Made by a program: the position numbers and the translations under genes | The notes under the pieces: generated by a model | Database searches by the model: none | What the model was told of the DNA's origin: nothing | The model's input: only the letters and a program-made list of their open reading frames with translations | Shown: piece by piece, positions 15,057 to 24,550 of the stretch | How positions within the stretch are numbered: position 1 is the first letter of the stretch | Layout: each line of letters starts with the position of its first letter | Source: an uncultured Clostridium sp. | Lineage (GTDB): Bacteria > Bacillota > Clostridia > Clostridiales > Clostridiaceae | NCBI GenBank assembly: GCA_937927335.1 | Contig: CALBDU010000047.1 | Coordinates: 1 to 44,298 of the forward strand | Direction: 5' to 3' | DNA length: 44,298 nucleotides

Positions 15057-16955
15057 TTATGAAAATACAAGCTCCATCAACTCATCAATATCCTTAACAG
15101 CCTTAACTTCAATGTCGGTAAGACCAGCAGGAACTTCCTTAGAGTTTTGTTCCGGTACAAGTACCAGCTTTATTCCTTTTCTTCTTGCTCCGTAAATCTT
15201 TTCAAATATTCCTCCAACAGGTTTTATCTTTCCTCTTATTGAAATTTCTCCAGTTACGGCAACATCCTGTCTCAGTGGCTTATCCAATAATGCACTTATA
15301 ATACATACTGTAATTGCGGCTCCAGCTGAAGGGCCGTCAATTTTACCCCCGCCAATTACATTAACATGTACATCATAATCACTTATATCCTTATTGGTAA
15401 GTCTTCTGATAACGGATGCAGCATTGAAAACTGAATCCTTAGCCATGCTGCCTGCTGTATCATTAAATCTTACCTGTCCCTTTCCCTTATCCATAGCAGG
15501 AAAAACTGCTGCTTCAATTTCCAGGGTTGAGCCGATATAACCGCTTACACCCAAGCCATATATATGTCCAGCTTCATATTTTACATCTGAAGGCGCTTCT
15601 TCATATGGTACAAGCCTGCTGATGGATATAACATCGTACAGGTCCTGGAGGGTTACTGTAACCTTCTTTCTGGAAGCAGTACCTTTTCTGTTATAAAGTA
15701 CGTATCCGTATACGTCGGACAAAATGTTAACTGCTTTTCTTCCTTCTATGGTATATCTGCTGATTGTCTCAGCAATACCTTCTTCAAGATCAATTTTAAG
15801 TTTCTGTGCAGCATTTTGCACAATTTCTATTATCCCCTGGGACGTAAGAGGTTCAAAATATACCTCAGTACATCTGGATCTTAATGCAGGGCTGATTTCA
15901 TTTGGTTCTCTGGTGGTAGCTCCTATCAGCACGAAGTCTGCTGGAGCACCGTTTTCAAAAAGATATTTTATATATTTGGGAGTGCTTTCATCTTCAGGGT
16001 CATAATATGATGAAGAAAACTCAACTCTCTTATCCTCTAATACCTTTAAAAGCTTATTTTGAAGCATTTCATCCAATTCGCCAATTTCATCAATAAAAAG
16101 TACTCCGCCATGTGCTTCGGTTACAAGCCCAAGCTTAGGCTCTGGTATACCCGTCTCTGCCAAATCTCTTTTAGTTCCCTGATATATTGGGTCGTGTACC
16201 GATCCTAGCAAAGGGTTTGTTATTTCCCTTGGATCCCATCTTAAGGTTGTACCATCCACCTCAACAAACTTTGCGTCCTTTTTGAAGGGTGTATGTCTTA
16301 ACTTAACAGCTTCCTTCAGCGCCAGTCTGGCAGCAGTGGTTTTACCAACCCCGGGAGGTCCGTAAAGAATAATATGCTGTGGATATGGGGAAGCAATTTT
16401 TGATAATATTGATTTAATTGCCCTCTCCTGGCCCACTATTTCATTAAAGCTGTCCGGCCTCAGTAGCTGCTGTACACTTTTGCTGAGTTTTTTTCCGTCA
16501 AGTACTTCAAGCTCACCATATTTTTTCAATGTTTTGGCATTCTCAGGGCCCTTTTGCTTTTTGATAATGCTAAGCCTTAATTCATCAATATACTTATCTT
16601 GTTTTTCAACTAAATATTTTTCAACTTCTCTTTCGATTCTATTCTTAACATAATTTTTTGCAAGGGTCTCCCCCATGTAACTGTTAATACAATCTAGTAC
16701 ATCCTGAATATTGGATTCGTCAGGAATAATATTTAATCCTTTCCCATCAGTAATTATCATTTCCAGGGCATGTACCCTCTCAAAAATATTCCTGCTCTTT
16801 ATATGCTTCTGTAGCTTATATTTTACTATTCTTGCCTCAATTGTACCTGACTCCATAACCTTATGCATCATTTCAAATAATACATCGATCTGTATATCCA
16901 CAGGCACTGATTTCATTGAATCCTGCTCTAATATATCTGCAACTTGAGATTTCAC
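15057..16955 (-). CDS. lonC: Lon-family ATP-dependent protease, LonC type
   Basis: A 632-aa protease combining a AAA+ domain (Walker A GPPGVGKTT, about 199-207; Walker B GGVLFIDEIGELD) with a C-terminal Lon serine protease domain. The catalytic serine is in DGPSAGAAI and the lysine in RGKIKPVGG. The N-terminus is about 160 residues with no LonA substrate domain and no obvious membrane segment, unlike the membrane-anchored LonB. This matches the LonC type of spore-forming Firmicutes. The start is GTG with GGAGGAG upstream. It lies between rplI and dnaB, a conserved clostridial position. Substrates are not evident. Confidence 0.88.
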   Translation of the reverse strand: MKSQVADILEQDSMKSVPVDIQIDVLFEMMHKVMESGTIEARIVKYKLQKHIKSRNIFERVHALEMIITDGKGLNIIPDESNIQDVLDCINSYMGETLAKNYVKNRIEREVEKYLVEKQDKYIDELRLSIIKKQKGPENAKTLKKYGELEVLDGKKLSKSVQQLLRPDSFNEIVGQERAIKSILSKIASPYPQHIILYGPPGVGKTTAARLALKEAVKLRHTPFKKDAKFVEVDGTTLRWDPREITNPLLGSVHDPIYQGTKRDLAETGIPEPKLGLVTEAHGGVLFIDEIGELDEMLQNKLLKVLEDKRVEFSSSYYDPEDESTPKYIKYLFENGAPADFVLIGATTREPNEISPALRSRCTEVYFEPLTSQGIIEIVQNAAQKLKIDLEEGIAETISRYTIEGRKAVNILSDVYGYVLYNRKGTASRKKVTVTLQDLYDVISISRLVPYEEAPSDVKYEAGHIYGLGVSGYIGSTLEIEAAVFPAMDKGKGQVRFNDTAGSMAKDSVFNAASVIRRLTNKDISDYDVHVNVIGGGKIDGPSAGAAITVCIISALLDKPLRQDVAVTGEISIRGKIKPVGGIFEKIYGARRKGIKLVLVPEQNSKEVPAGLTDIEVKAVKDIDELMELVFS

Positions 16956-16967
16956 TTAAGCTCCTCC

Positions 16968-17411
16968 TTATAATTCCTTTATTATTACCTTAATCTTGGT
17001 GGAAATCTCAGGATATAGTTTTACCTCTACATCATAGGTTCCGAGCTGTCTTATAGTGTCAATTACTACTTTCTTCTTATCGATATTGAGATTTGTCTGT
17101 TTATTTAATTCATCCGCTATATCTTTACCTGTAATTGACCCAAATAATCTGCCGTTTTCACCTGATTTTACTGATAATACCACCTCTTTGCCCTTCAATT
17201 TCTGGGCAAGCTGCTGTGCTGCTTCAATTTCTGCCAGCTTCTTTCTTCTTTCAGCTTCCTTCTGGTTATTTAGTATATGCATGTTAGAGTCGGTAGCCTC
17301 TTCTGCCAGCTTCCTTGGTAAAAGGAAATTCCTGGCATAACCGTCTGCAGCATTTATTACATCACCTTTTTTTCCGACTCCTTTAACGTCCTTTAACAAT
17401 ATTACCTTCAT
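16968..17411 (-). CDS. rplI: 50S ribosomal protein L9
   Basis: A 147-aa L9. The N-terminal rRNA-binding domain (MKVILLKDVKGVGKKGDVIN, YARNFLLPRKLA) is joined by a long lysine- and alanine-rich helix to the C-terminal domain (ENGRLFGSITGKDIADEL). The ATG overlaps the end of gdpP by 29 bp and its GGAGG lies within gdpP, so translation is probably coupled. Confidence 0.97.
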   Translation of the reverse strand: MKVILLKDVKGVGKKGDVINAADGYARNFLLPRKLAEEATDSNMHILNNQKEAERRKKLAEIEAAQQLAQKLKGKEVVLSVKSGENGRLFGSITGKDIADELNKQTNLNIDKKKVVIDTIRQLGTYDVEVKLYPEISTKIKVIIKEL

Positions 17412-19398
17412 TTTTTTCTGCCTCCTTGTACTTTTGTATTGCTGTATTTAACTTTTCAATTGATTCCTCAAGGGTCGTATCTGTAAATTTTGCTCCGGCC
17501 ATAGTCATATGACCGCCACCCCCAAGGTTCTCTATAATTAACTGCACATTGATGTCTCCCAAGGATCTGCCGCTAAGGTATATATCATCTTCTATTTTAA
17601 CAAAAACAAAGGATGCTTGAATACCTGTAATATTTAACAGCTCATCCGCAGCCTGGGCGGATATCACAATGTCTTCAATCCCAGGTGGACATATGGCAAT
17701 TGCAATATTGTCTTCCACTTTGGCAGACTTTATTATTTCTGCCCTTTTTAGATATGAATTCAGATCATCTGAAAATAGCCTTTTTACATCAAGGGTATCT
17801 GCTCCCAGCTTTCTTAGGAAGGAAGCAGCCTCAAAAGTTCTCACGCCAGTTTTAAAGAAGAAATTCTTTGTGTCTATAACTATACCTGCCAGAAGCGCTT
17901 CTGCCTCTATTGGAAGTAAGGCAGGCTTCTCTACCATGTATTGAAGCATTTCCGTAACCAGCTCCGAGGTTGAGGATGCATAGGGTTCTATATAGCTTAA
18001 TACAGCCTTGGTTATATAATCGCTGGATTTTCTGTGGTGATCAATTATTACCACCCTTTTTGACATTTCCACTATTCTCATATTCTGAATATATCCCTTG
18101 TTATGTACATCCACTAATATAAGCAGACTGTTAGCATCCATAAGGTCAAAGGTTTTTCTTATGGTACAGAAAGCATTCTCATACTTTTGATCCTTCAGAA
18201 GCTTTTCCTGCATTGGTTTAATGCTGTTGTTTATGCTGTCTAATATAATGTAGCATTCCTTGCCCATGCTCTTTATTGTACTGTAAAGGCCTACTGCAGC
18301 ACCCAGGCAGTCTATATCTGTGTTTATATGCCCCATAATGAAAACCTTATTGCTTTCATTAATTAAATCCACTAATGCGTGCCCTATAACTCTTGCTCTT
18401 ACCCTGGTTCTTTTTTCTACTTCTTTTGTTTTACCACCAAAAAATAAGAGTTTTTCTCCATTTTTAACCACAGCCTGATCCCCGCCTCTGCCCAATGCAA
18501 GCTCTTTAGCGGACAATGCGAACTTTTCATTTTCCAGAGGGCTTTCCCCTCCAATGCCCACACCGATGCTGCAGGTTAAGGCAAATTTGTTGCCCATGTT
18601 TATTTCCCTCATACCGTCTAAAATATCGAACTTTCTCTCCATTTCTTTCTCGATATACTTATTTTGAACACATAAAACATACTTGCTGTTGGAATACTTT
18701 TTAAGCATGGCATTTAAATTTTGCCCATAGCTGTTTATTGTGCGTTCCATCTCTGCTATGATTAAAGGTTTATTTTCTTCTTCTATTGTTTTCATAACAT
18801 CGTCAAAATTATCAATTTCAATAAGCATTATAGTATACTTTTCTGATTCTATTTCATTGAAAACATTGTGGGACTCTGTTATATCATAAAAATATAATAA
18901 TAGTATGTCGTCTTCCTGAAATTCGTCTTCCGATATATTGACCATGCTTACATATATATTATAATATCTTTCATTTATTTCAATATCTCTAAAAATACTT
19001 TCTTCATTGTTTATTGCCTGATTTAAGTTTATATCAGGGGATAGACTGTTAATATTTGCACCAAAGAGTTCCATCCCATTTAAAAGATTTGATAGGTTTT
19101 GATTGTACCACAAAACATTCCCGTTGACACTGACAATGGCCAAAGGAAATGGTATTTTAACCAGTGTATTTCTAGTTGCACTATCCAGCTTTGATGAAAA
19201 ATCTTCAATAAATTTTGTCCATTGGTCTTTCTTATGACTGTTACTTTTAGCATTATAAAAAAGCAGCAAAATGAACATGGCAACTAAAGATAGTCCCATC
19301 CACAAATTTCCGTTTAGTATTATGATCATAATTAACAAAGCAATAATTATGATATAGACTTTATTTCCTGTAATAAAATATTTATACCGGTTATCCAT
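17383..19398 (-). CDS. gdpP: Cyclic-di-AMP phosphodiesterase GdpP
   Basis: A 671-aa membrane-bound phosphodiesterase that breaks down cyclic-di-AMP, a regulator of cell wall and potassium homeostasis. Two membrane helices (about 10-50) are followed by a PAS-like domain (about 75-170), a degenerate GGDEF-like domain (about 180-300) and a DHH/DHHA1 phosphoesterase. Visible catalytic motifs are GHINTDIDCLGAA, the DHH motif in IDHHRKSSD and GGGGHMTMAGA. The ATG at 19396-19398 has GGGGG upstream; a TTG five codons earlier directly follows the previous stop. Its neighbours rplI and the DUF2232 gene are those usual in Firmicutes. Confidence 0.95.
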   Translation of the reverse strand: MDNRYKYFITGNKVYIIIIALLIMIIILNGNLWMGLSLVAMFILLLFYNAKSNSHKKDQWTKFIEDFSSKLDSATRNTLVKIPFPLAIVSVNGNVLWYNQNLSNLLNGMELFGANINSLSPDINLNQAINNEESIFRDIEINERYYNIYVSMVNISEDEFQEDDILLLYFYDITESHNVFNEIESEKYTIMLIEIDNFDDVMKTIEEENKPLIIAEMERTINSYGQNLNAMLKKYSNSKYVLCVQNKYIEKEMERKFDILDGMREINMGNKFALTCSIGVGIGGESPLENEKFALSAKELALGRGGDQAVVKNGEKLLFFGGKTKEVEKRTRVRARVIGHALVDLINESNKVFIMGHINTDIDCLGAAVGLYSTIKSMGKECYIILDSINNSIKPMQEKLLKDQKYENAFCTIRKTFDLMDANSLLILVDVHNKGYIQNMRIVEMSKRVVIIDHHRKSSDYITKAVLSYIEPYASSTSELVTEMLQYMVEKPALLPIEAEALLAGIVIDTKNFFFKTGVRTFEAASFLRKLGADTLDVKRLFSDDLNSYLKRAEIIKSAKVEDNIAIAICPPGIEDIVISAQAADELLNITGIQASFVFVKIEDDIYLSGRSLGDINVQLIIENLGGGGHMTMAGAKFTDTTLEESIEKLNTAIQKYKEAEKNEGNIVKGR

Positions 19399-19413
19399 AA
19401 AATCTGCCCCCAA

Positions 19414-20406
19414 TTATTGAGCTTTTTTTCTTCTGAAAGGATCCAGCTTTCGGAAGTCAAAAATCATATCCAAAAGGCCGGCAAGTATATACGACAATGA
19501 TAATGTTGCTGATGTCACAGTAAAAAAGATTAATAGAAACATTATCAGTTTATTCAATTTTAGTTTGTTTTTTAAATAATATGCAGCCAGCGCTATTCCA
19601 TCTATCAATAGGATAAGCTGCAAAACAATTTGTGCTGATGCTGCAAAATATTTACCATACAAAATATTATTTCTATCTAATAGCATCCCAACTATTACAA
19701 AAACTAGTACTAAGGTGCCTATTCTGTTATTAATATAAAGATTTGAAAACAACCCAATTGGTTCAATTTCATATCCCAGTCTGCGAAGAACACCTCTTGT
19801 AAAGGAATAATTGATATATGCCGATGCAAAGCCCATAAACAATAGAGCTGGCGGTATAAGCTGCATAACAAATTCAGGGGTGAATATATTAATAGATGCA
19901 TTAAACTGCTGAAGTTGTGTTTCAGGCACTCCCATACCTCTATATATTTCTGTTACTGAGTTCATTGAATCCCTGGTTATTTGAACTTGCTGGTTAATAT
20001 AAGCCATTAGTCCCCCCTTATTAATCAGAGTCACATATATTGACATATCTATCACAGTTGAGATTATGGATACAATGGAAAGTATTACAATTGTCTGCCA
20101 AACGCTTTTCTTGTTTATTATACAATAGCCTAAGGCTATTCCTGTGGAACCCATCATTATTGATACTGTTATTGCAGAAATTGGATTATACAGTATCGCT
20201 ATAAATATTGCACTGACCAGAACTGCTGTAGTTGTAATCTTTATATTATGCCTTATATACAAAACTGTTATCGGAATTGGAAGAATAAATACTCCAACTA
20301 TGGAAAACAGCGGTATATATATCGTCATCATCATTAACGCCACAATAAGGGAGCATATTAAACCTGCTTCCACTATTGCCTTTGTTTTATAGCTATCTTT
20401 TTGCAT
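19414..20406 (-). CDS. DUF2232 (YybS-like) membrane protein
   Basis: A 330-aa multi-pass membrane protein of the DUF2232/YybS family. About eight hydrophobic segments are visible, including GLICSLIVALMMMTIYIPLF near the start. The C-terminus is basic (FRKLDPFRRKKAQ). The molecular function is unknown. It is almost always found beside gdpP and rplI in spore-forming Firmicutes, and here it ends about 15 bp before the gdpP start. Confidence 0.85.
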   Translation of the reverse strand: MQKDSYKTKAIVEAGLICSLIVALMMMTIYIPLFSIVGVFILPIPITVLYIRHNIKITTTAVLVSAIFIAILYNPISAITVSIMMGSTGIALGYCIINKKSVWQTIVILSIVSIISTVIDMSIYVTLINKGGLMAYINQQVQITRDSMNSVTEIYRGMGVPETQLQQFNASINIFTPEFVMQLIPPALLFMGFASAYINYSFTRGVLRRLGYEIEPIGLFSNLYINNRIGTLVLVFVIVGMLLDRNNILYGKYFAASAQIVLQLILLIDGIALAAYYLKNKLKLNKLIMFLLIFFTVTSATLSLSYILAGLLDMIFDFRKLDPFRRKKAQ

Positions 20407-20419
20407 TAAGTACCTCCGG

Positions 20420-20737
20420 TTATCCTCTGTCCTTCATATGGTTATATAATCTGGATAAGTCCTTTCCCTGTTTTTCTATATAATCTTCTTCAACAATACC
20501 GGTTTTCAGTTTTTTCTTTATTTCATCATCTACTGCAGTATATGAATACCCAAGCCTTTCAGATAATATATACAATATTATTATTGCCCCGGAAATACAT
20601 TCAAGAATGGCTTCTTTTGCCACATTGCTGCCTTTTGTAAGAAGCTTGAAAAAATCCCCAAGTATACATAGAAGATCTGCCTTAAGTTCCTCTATAACTT
20701 TAATATTGTACATAATATTTAAATCATCTTTTTTCAT
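20420..20737 (-). CDS. MazG-like family protein
   Basis: A 105-aa all-helical protein (KVIEELKADLLCILGDFFKL, ISGAIIILYILSERLGYSY) resembling the clostridial MazG-like family found beside rpsR. The EExxE metal-binding pattern of true MazG nucleotide pyrophosphohydrolases is not clear, so enzyme activity is doubtful. I prefer the ATG at 20735-20737 with AAGGAG 8 nt upstream over a GTG three codons earlier that overlaps that site. Confidence 0.7.
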   Translation of the reverse strand: MKKDDLNIMYNIKVIEELKADLLCILGDFFKLLTKGSNVAKEAILECISGAIIILYILSERLGYSYTAVDDEIKKKLKTGIVEEDYIEKQGKDLSRLYNHMKDRG

Positions 20738-20812
20738 ATACTTCACTCCTTAAATGCCTATAATACTATTTTAGTTATATTTCTTATGTAATGCAATAAG
20801 GGTTATTAAAAA

Positions 20813-20856
20813 GAGCCGCTTCAAAAGAAGATGACAATCTCCTTTTGAAACAGCTC
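20813..20856 (-). terminator. Terminator after rpsR
   Basis: GAGC and GCTC close a long hairpin with CTTCAAAAG/CTTTTGAA-type inner pairing, and the minus strand runs into T5. It ends the rpsF-ssb-rpsR operon. Confidence 0.8.
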
Positions 20857-20870
20857 CTTAAGCTTATTTA

Positions 20871-21125
20871 CTATTCTGTTGTGAATGGTAGCAAAGCTAT
20901 ATTTCTTGCTCTTTTTATAGCATCTGTAAGTTCTCTCTGATGCTTTGCACAGTTTCCGGAAATTCTTCTTGGTAAAATCTTTCCTCTTTCTGTTACATAT
21001 TTTCTTAATTTGTTTATATCTTTGTAGTCAATGAATTCTGACTTATCCATACAAAAAGAACAAACTTTTCTCTTAGCTTTTCTCATTTTAGAAGAATTTC
21101 TTCTTCCGCCTTCTTTATTGCTCAT
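20871..21125 (-). CDS. rpsR: 30S ribosomal protein S18
   Basis: An 84-aa S18 with a basic N-terminus (RRNSSKMRKAKRKVCSFC) and the conserved IDYKDINKLRKYVTERGKIL segment. RISGNCAKHQRELTDAIKRAR follows near the end. The cysteine pair (CSFC) plus C66 suggest the zinc-binding form. It binds 16S rRNA with S6. It is the third gene of the rpsF-ssb-rpsR operon, 20 bp after ssb. Confidence 0.97.
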   Translation of the reverse strand: MSNKEGGRRNSSKMRKAKRKVCSFCMDKSEFIDYKDINKLRKYVTERGKILPRRISGNCAKHQRELTDAIKRARNIALLPFTTE

Positions 21126-21145
21126 CCTATTCCCTCCTTACCTAA

Positions 21146-21595
21146 TTAAAATGGGATTTCACCCTCTTCATCAATGGGGGTTATATCCTCGCCATAGTTT
21201 TCACCATAGCCTCCTCTTGGAGTTTTTCCATAATTTTCGAATCCATTATCATTTTGGCGGAAATTATTCTTATTGCCGTCTCCCCATTCGAGGAACTGCA
21301 CCTCTTCCGCTACTACTTCAGTGACATACCTTTTTGTGCCGTCTTTTGCATCATAGCTTCTGGTCTGTATTCTGCCGCTTACACCCATAAGTTTTCCCTT
21401 ACTCATGTAATTTGCAGTAGATTCAGCCTGTTTACCCCATACTACAATGGGAATAAAGTCAGCTTCTCTTTGACCATCCTTTGAAAATCTTCTGTCAACG
21501 GCCAATGTAAAGGTGGCTACAGCTGTACCGGATCCTGGAGTAAACTTTAGCTCTGGATCCTTAGTTAATCTTCCAATTAAAACAACTTTGTTCAT
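21146..21595 (-). CDS. ssb: Single-stranded DNA-binding protein
   Basis: A 149-aa SSB. The OB-fold begins MNKVVLIGRLTKDPELKFTP and includes VATFTLAVDR and DFIPIVVWGKQAE. It is followed by a glycine/asparagine-rich linker and the acidic tail GEIPF that recruits repair and replication proteins. It is the middle gene of rpsF-ssb-rpsR. Confidence 0.97.
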   Translation of the reverse strand: MNKVVLIGRLTKDPELKFTPGSGTAVATFTLAVDRRFSKDGQREADFIPIVVWGKQAESTANYMSKGKLMGVSGRIQTRSYDAKDGTKRYVTEVVAEEVQFLEWGDGNKNNFRQNDNGFENYGKTPRGGYGENYGEDITPIDEEGEIPF

Positions 21596-21606
21596 TAAAG
21601 CACCAC

Positions 21607-21897
21607 CTAATTTCTCTCGTTGTTAACGATGATATGTCTGATAACTGAGTCTGTGATTCTGAAAATTCTGTCTAACTCTTTAGGTAATTCAGGATCAGCA
21701 TTGAAGTTGATCAGAGTATAGTATCCTTCGCCGATTTTCTCAATTTCATAAGCAAGCTTTCTCTTGCCCCAAAAATCAACGTTTTCAACAACTCCGCCAC
21801 CATTTTCTATTACGCCCTTAAACTTTTCAACGTTAGCTTTAACAGCTTCCTCGTCTAATGATGGGTGTAATATGAATATAGTTTCATACTTTCTCAT
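21607..21897 (-). CDS. rpsF: 30S ribosomal protein S6
   Basis: A 96-aa S6 (MRKYETIFILHPSLDEEAVK, FWGKRKLAYEIEKIGEGYY, IRHIIV). It pairs with S18 on the 30S platform. GGAGG lies before the ATG, and the mRNA leader carries a structure likely bound by S6:S18 (21907-21955), so it is probably the autoregulated first gene of the operon. Confidence 0.97.
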   Translation of the reverse strand: MRKYETIFILHPSLDEEAVKANVEKFKGVIENGGGVVENVDFWGKRKLAYEIEKIGEGYYTLINFNADPELPKELDRIFRITDSVIRHIIVNNERN

Positions 21898-21906
21898 TAG
21901 ATTTCA

Positions 21907-21955
21907 CCTCCTCCCTTTGGACTAACGGCTGTGATTATCACAGCAGGGACTACAA
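21907..21955 (-). promoter_or_regulatory. S6:S18 autoregulatory mRNA leader
   Basis: On the minus strand a perfect stem GCTGTGA-TAA-TCACAGC (21928-21944) is directly followed by a CCG (21926-21928). An outer TCCCT/AGGGA stem (21945-21949 with 21912-21916) encloses it. CCG next to an apical stem is the known signature of the S6:S18 binding motif. The outer stem overlaps the rpsF ribosome-binding site, so binding could block translation. Confidence 0.6.
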
Positions 21956-21996
21956 TATGTTATTTTATCATTTATCTCAACATATTTCAATATCTT

Positions 21997-22197
21997 TTAT
22001 TCAGATTCTTTGTTTTCTTTAACTATTTTTTTTACATCCTTTTCGAATTTGCTTCGAGGGAGCATGATCAGCCTTCCGCAAACTGTACATTTAATTTTTA
22101 TATCTGCCCCTACCCTCAATATTTCCCATTCCTTGCTACCACATGGATGGGTTTTTTTTAGTTCAACTATATCACCAACATTGAATTCTTTTGGCAT
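21997..22197 (-). CDS. DUF951 family protein
   Basis: A 66-aa protein (FNVGDIVELKKTHPCGSKEW, IKCTVCGRLIMLPRSKFEK) that is the full DUF951 domain. Three cysteines including CTVC suggest a small zinc ribbon. Its function is unknown; it is a common neighbour of rpsF and mscS in clostridia. AAAGGAG lies before the ATG. Confidence 0.85.
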   Translation of the reverse strand: MPKEFNVGDIVELKKTHPCGSKEWEILRVGADIKIKCTVCGRLIMLPRSKFEKDVKKIVKENKESE

Positions 22198-22201
22198 ATT
22201 A

Positions 22202-23080
22202 TCACTCCTTTATCAATTTAACTGCCGGATATGGCATTTCAATTCCTTCATATTTAAGCCTATCTCTGACTTCCTTCCTTAATTTCATTTCCATTGACCA
22301 TTGGGTCATAGGTTTAGCTTTACCGGCTATCCTTATTGTAATTCCGCTTTCCTTTAGTGCAGATATCCCAAGCACCTCTGGTCCCTCTGCCATATCCTCA
22401 TTTTCCTTATTGAATTTTAAACAAAGGTCACTAATCACTGACAAAGCTTTGTCCAAATCAGCGCTGTAGGAAATATCCACATCAACAGTGACTCTGATAT
22501 TTCCTCTGGAATGGTTTGTAACCTTTGTAATCAAGCCATTAGGTATAGTATGCAGGTCACCATTGAAATCTCTGAGTTTTGTTATTCTTAATTCTATACT
22601 CTCAACGATTCCTCCCATGTTTTCAACAGTAATGTAGTCTCCTACGGAATATTGGTCTTCAAACAAAATAAAGAATCCATTAATTATATCCTTTATCAAG
22701 CTTTGTGCACCAAAGCCAACTGCAACACCTCCCATTCCAGCAAGTGTTAGCCCAATGGTTCCAAACATAGCTTCTAAAATGCCAAACACGCCTACAAAAT
22801 AGACAGTGTATCTTAAAATACTTTGAAGTACTAATCCTAGTGTCTGGGATTTTTTTTCATCCAATGAAAATTTAAAATTCTTTTGACGCTCAACCATTCT
22901 ATTAATTATTGAATTGCCAATTTTTATAACTGCAATCATCAGTATTATAATAAGAAGAATCTTTACTACCTTAAATCCAAAATTATAAACGCTTTCCTTT
23001 TTTATTAAATATCCGCCCAGGGTTATACCATCATTGGCAAGATCAATTTTAATTCCTAAAAATGATATTAAATTATCCAT
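22202..23080 (-). CDS. MscS-type small-conductance mechanosensitive channel
   Basis: A 292-aa channel that releases solutes on hypo-osmotic shock. Three membrane helices occupy about residues 30-150. The pore helix is the glycine/alanine-rich LTLAGMGGVAVGFGAQSLIKD (about 125-145). The cytosolic domain contains GDYITVENMGGIVESIELR and IPNGLITKVTNHSRG, both diagnostic. It is 4 bp from the DUF951 gene and 8 bp from the DUF3343 gene, so the three are likely cotranscribed. Confidence 0.93.
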   Translation of the reverse strand: MDNLISFLGIKIDLANDGITLGGYLIKKESVYNFGFKVVKILLIIILMIAVIKIGNSIINRMVERQKNFKFSLDEKKSQTLGLVLQSILRYTVYFVGVFGILEAMFGTIGLTLAGMGGVAVGFGAQSLIKDIINGFFILFEDQYSVGDYITVENMGGIVESIELRITKLRDFNGDLHTIPNGLITKVTNHSRGNIRVTVDVDISYSADLDKALSVISDLCLKFNKENEDMAEGPEVLGISALKESGITIRIAGKAKPMTQWSMEMKLRKEVRDRLKYEGIEMPYPAVKLIKE

Positions 23081-23088
23081 ATCAGCCT

Positions 23089-23340
23089 CTATGATTCAAT
23101 CAGCTTGTATCCTGATTGGTCTTTATAATAAATTTTTTCCGGTTCTATAGTCCCTTTAGTTACTATATTCAAAACCTGGCTAAAATCCTCAGGTTTGATC
23201 CTTATACTGATTCCGCAGCTTTTGGTTATATTGGTTGGGGTTGGCATAACCACAACCTCCAAGCCTTCATTCTTAAGTACCTTCTCTCCACTTATTGCAC
23301 CATGTGTATTTTTAAATGTAATCAAGTAATAGTTTTGCAT
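23089..23340 (-). CDS. DUF3343 family protein (Se/S carrier-like)
   Basis: An 83-aa DUF3343 protein (YYLITFKNTHGAISGEKVLK, PTPTNITKSCGISIRI). The conserved cysteine in SCGISIR gives the family its description as a putative selenium or sulfur carrier; function is unproven. The ATG at 23338-23340 is chosen because GGAGG is 5 nt upstream; earlier methionines lack such a site. Confidence 0.8.
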   Translation of the reverse strand: MQNYYLITFKNTHGAISGEKVLKNEGLEVVVMPTPTNITKSCGISIRIKPEDFSQVLNIVTKGTIEPEKIYYKDQSGYKLIES

Positions 23341-23477
23341 ATGCTCCTCCATAATATCCATAATCTTCTATAAATTAATATTGTTATATTTTCAATATTT
23401 TATTATACTAAATATAAATCTATTGCTTATAATATTATATTATAAATGTTCCGTAAAATAAAGGAAGTGATAATTCA

Positions 23478-24533
23478 GTGAACGACTTAATGGAAAAATT
23501 TGACAAAGTACTTCTGTTTGTAATTATTTATACTTTTACATGTATAATTTTTTTTAAAACCTTGAACTACACTTTACCTTTTGTACTTGCACTTATTTGT
23601 GCCTTAATACTAAAGAAACCGACAGAAATATTGGCTGGAAGTTTTAAAATGAAAAAGAGTCTGTCTTCTTTAATTACTACTATAATATTTTTTACAATCA
23701 TCTTATCCCTTTTAGCCTGGGGAGTGACACAAGCGGCACAAGAGGCTGTAACCTTTGGCAAAAACCTGCAAAATTATATCAATATAAACTACCAGTGGTT
23801 AAGCCATTTATTTAATAATCTGCAAAAATACTATAATAATCTGGACCCGTATATTATCAGCACCATTGAAAATAATTTCACCAGTTATCTGACGAAGCTT
23901 TCAAATCTTACTGTTGCCATTTCTGGTGTGGTATTGTCGGAAATTGTCGCATTTTTAGCTTCAGTACCTTATATAATTATGGTAATTATTTTTACTATGC
24001 TGGCTACATATTTTTTCACTAAAGATATAACCCTTGCAGAAAGTAAATTAACAAATTTAATACCAGATGGCAAGTCAGAAAAAGTTTTTTCTATTATACA
24101 TGAGTCAAAAAAAATGCTGGAAAACTATGCTGCATCTTATATGGCTATAATCGGATTAACTTTTATAGAGACTCTTATAGTTTTTATTGTTTTCAAAGTT
24201 CCTTATGCCATTCTACTAAGTATACTATGTGCATTATTTGATTTTTTACCAATTCTTGGTATAAGCGCTATTTACGTTCCCCTATCCCTTATTTATATAC
24301 TAATATTTAAAAATTACATTGCAGGATTCGGGATTTTGATATCTTATATAATTGTATCCATAGTAAGACAGCTGGTTGAACCTAAAATTGTATCTTCATC
24401 TTTAGGAATACATCCTGTTGCTGTTCTAGCTGCGATCTTCATTGGCTTGAAGGCAAATGGAATATCTGGAATGTTCTTCTGTATATTTTTCGTAGTATTT
24501 TATAATGTACTACGTCGTGTTGATGTCCTATAA
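23478..24533 (+). CDS. AI-2E/PerM family membrane protein, YtvI-like
   Basis: A 351-aa protein with the membrane layout of the AI-2E exporter/PerM family. Hydrophobic pairs lie at the N-terminus and further segments at about residues 150-190 and 210-345. Family motifs PYAILLSILCALFDFLPILG and VRQLVEPKIVSSSLGIHPV are clear. Length and neighbourhood fit the sporulation membrane protein YtvI, but this is inferred. The start is GTG with AAGGAAG upstream. It is transcribed divergently from the DUF3343 gene and followed by yyaC. Confidence 0.8.
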   Translation: MNDLMEKFDKVLLFVIIYTFTCIIFFKTLNYTLPFVLALICALILKKPTEILAGSFKMKKSLSSLITTIIFFTIILSLLAWGVTQAAQEAVTFGKNLQNYININYQWLSHLFNNLQKYYNNLDPYIISTIENNFTSYLTKLSNLTVAISGVVLSEIVAFLASVPYIIMVIIFTMLATYFFTKDITLAESKLTNLIPDGKSEKVFSIIHESKKMLENYAASYMAIIGLTFIETLIVFIVFKVPYAILLSILCALFDFLPILGISAIYVPLSLIYILIFKNYIAGFGILISYIIVSIVRQLVEPKIVSSSLGIHPVAVLAAIFIGLKANGISGMFFCIFFVVFYNVLRRVDVL

Positions 24534-24550
24534 TCTTTATTATGTATAAG

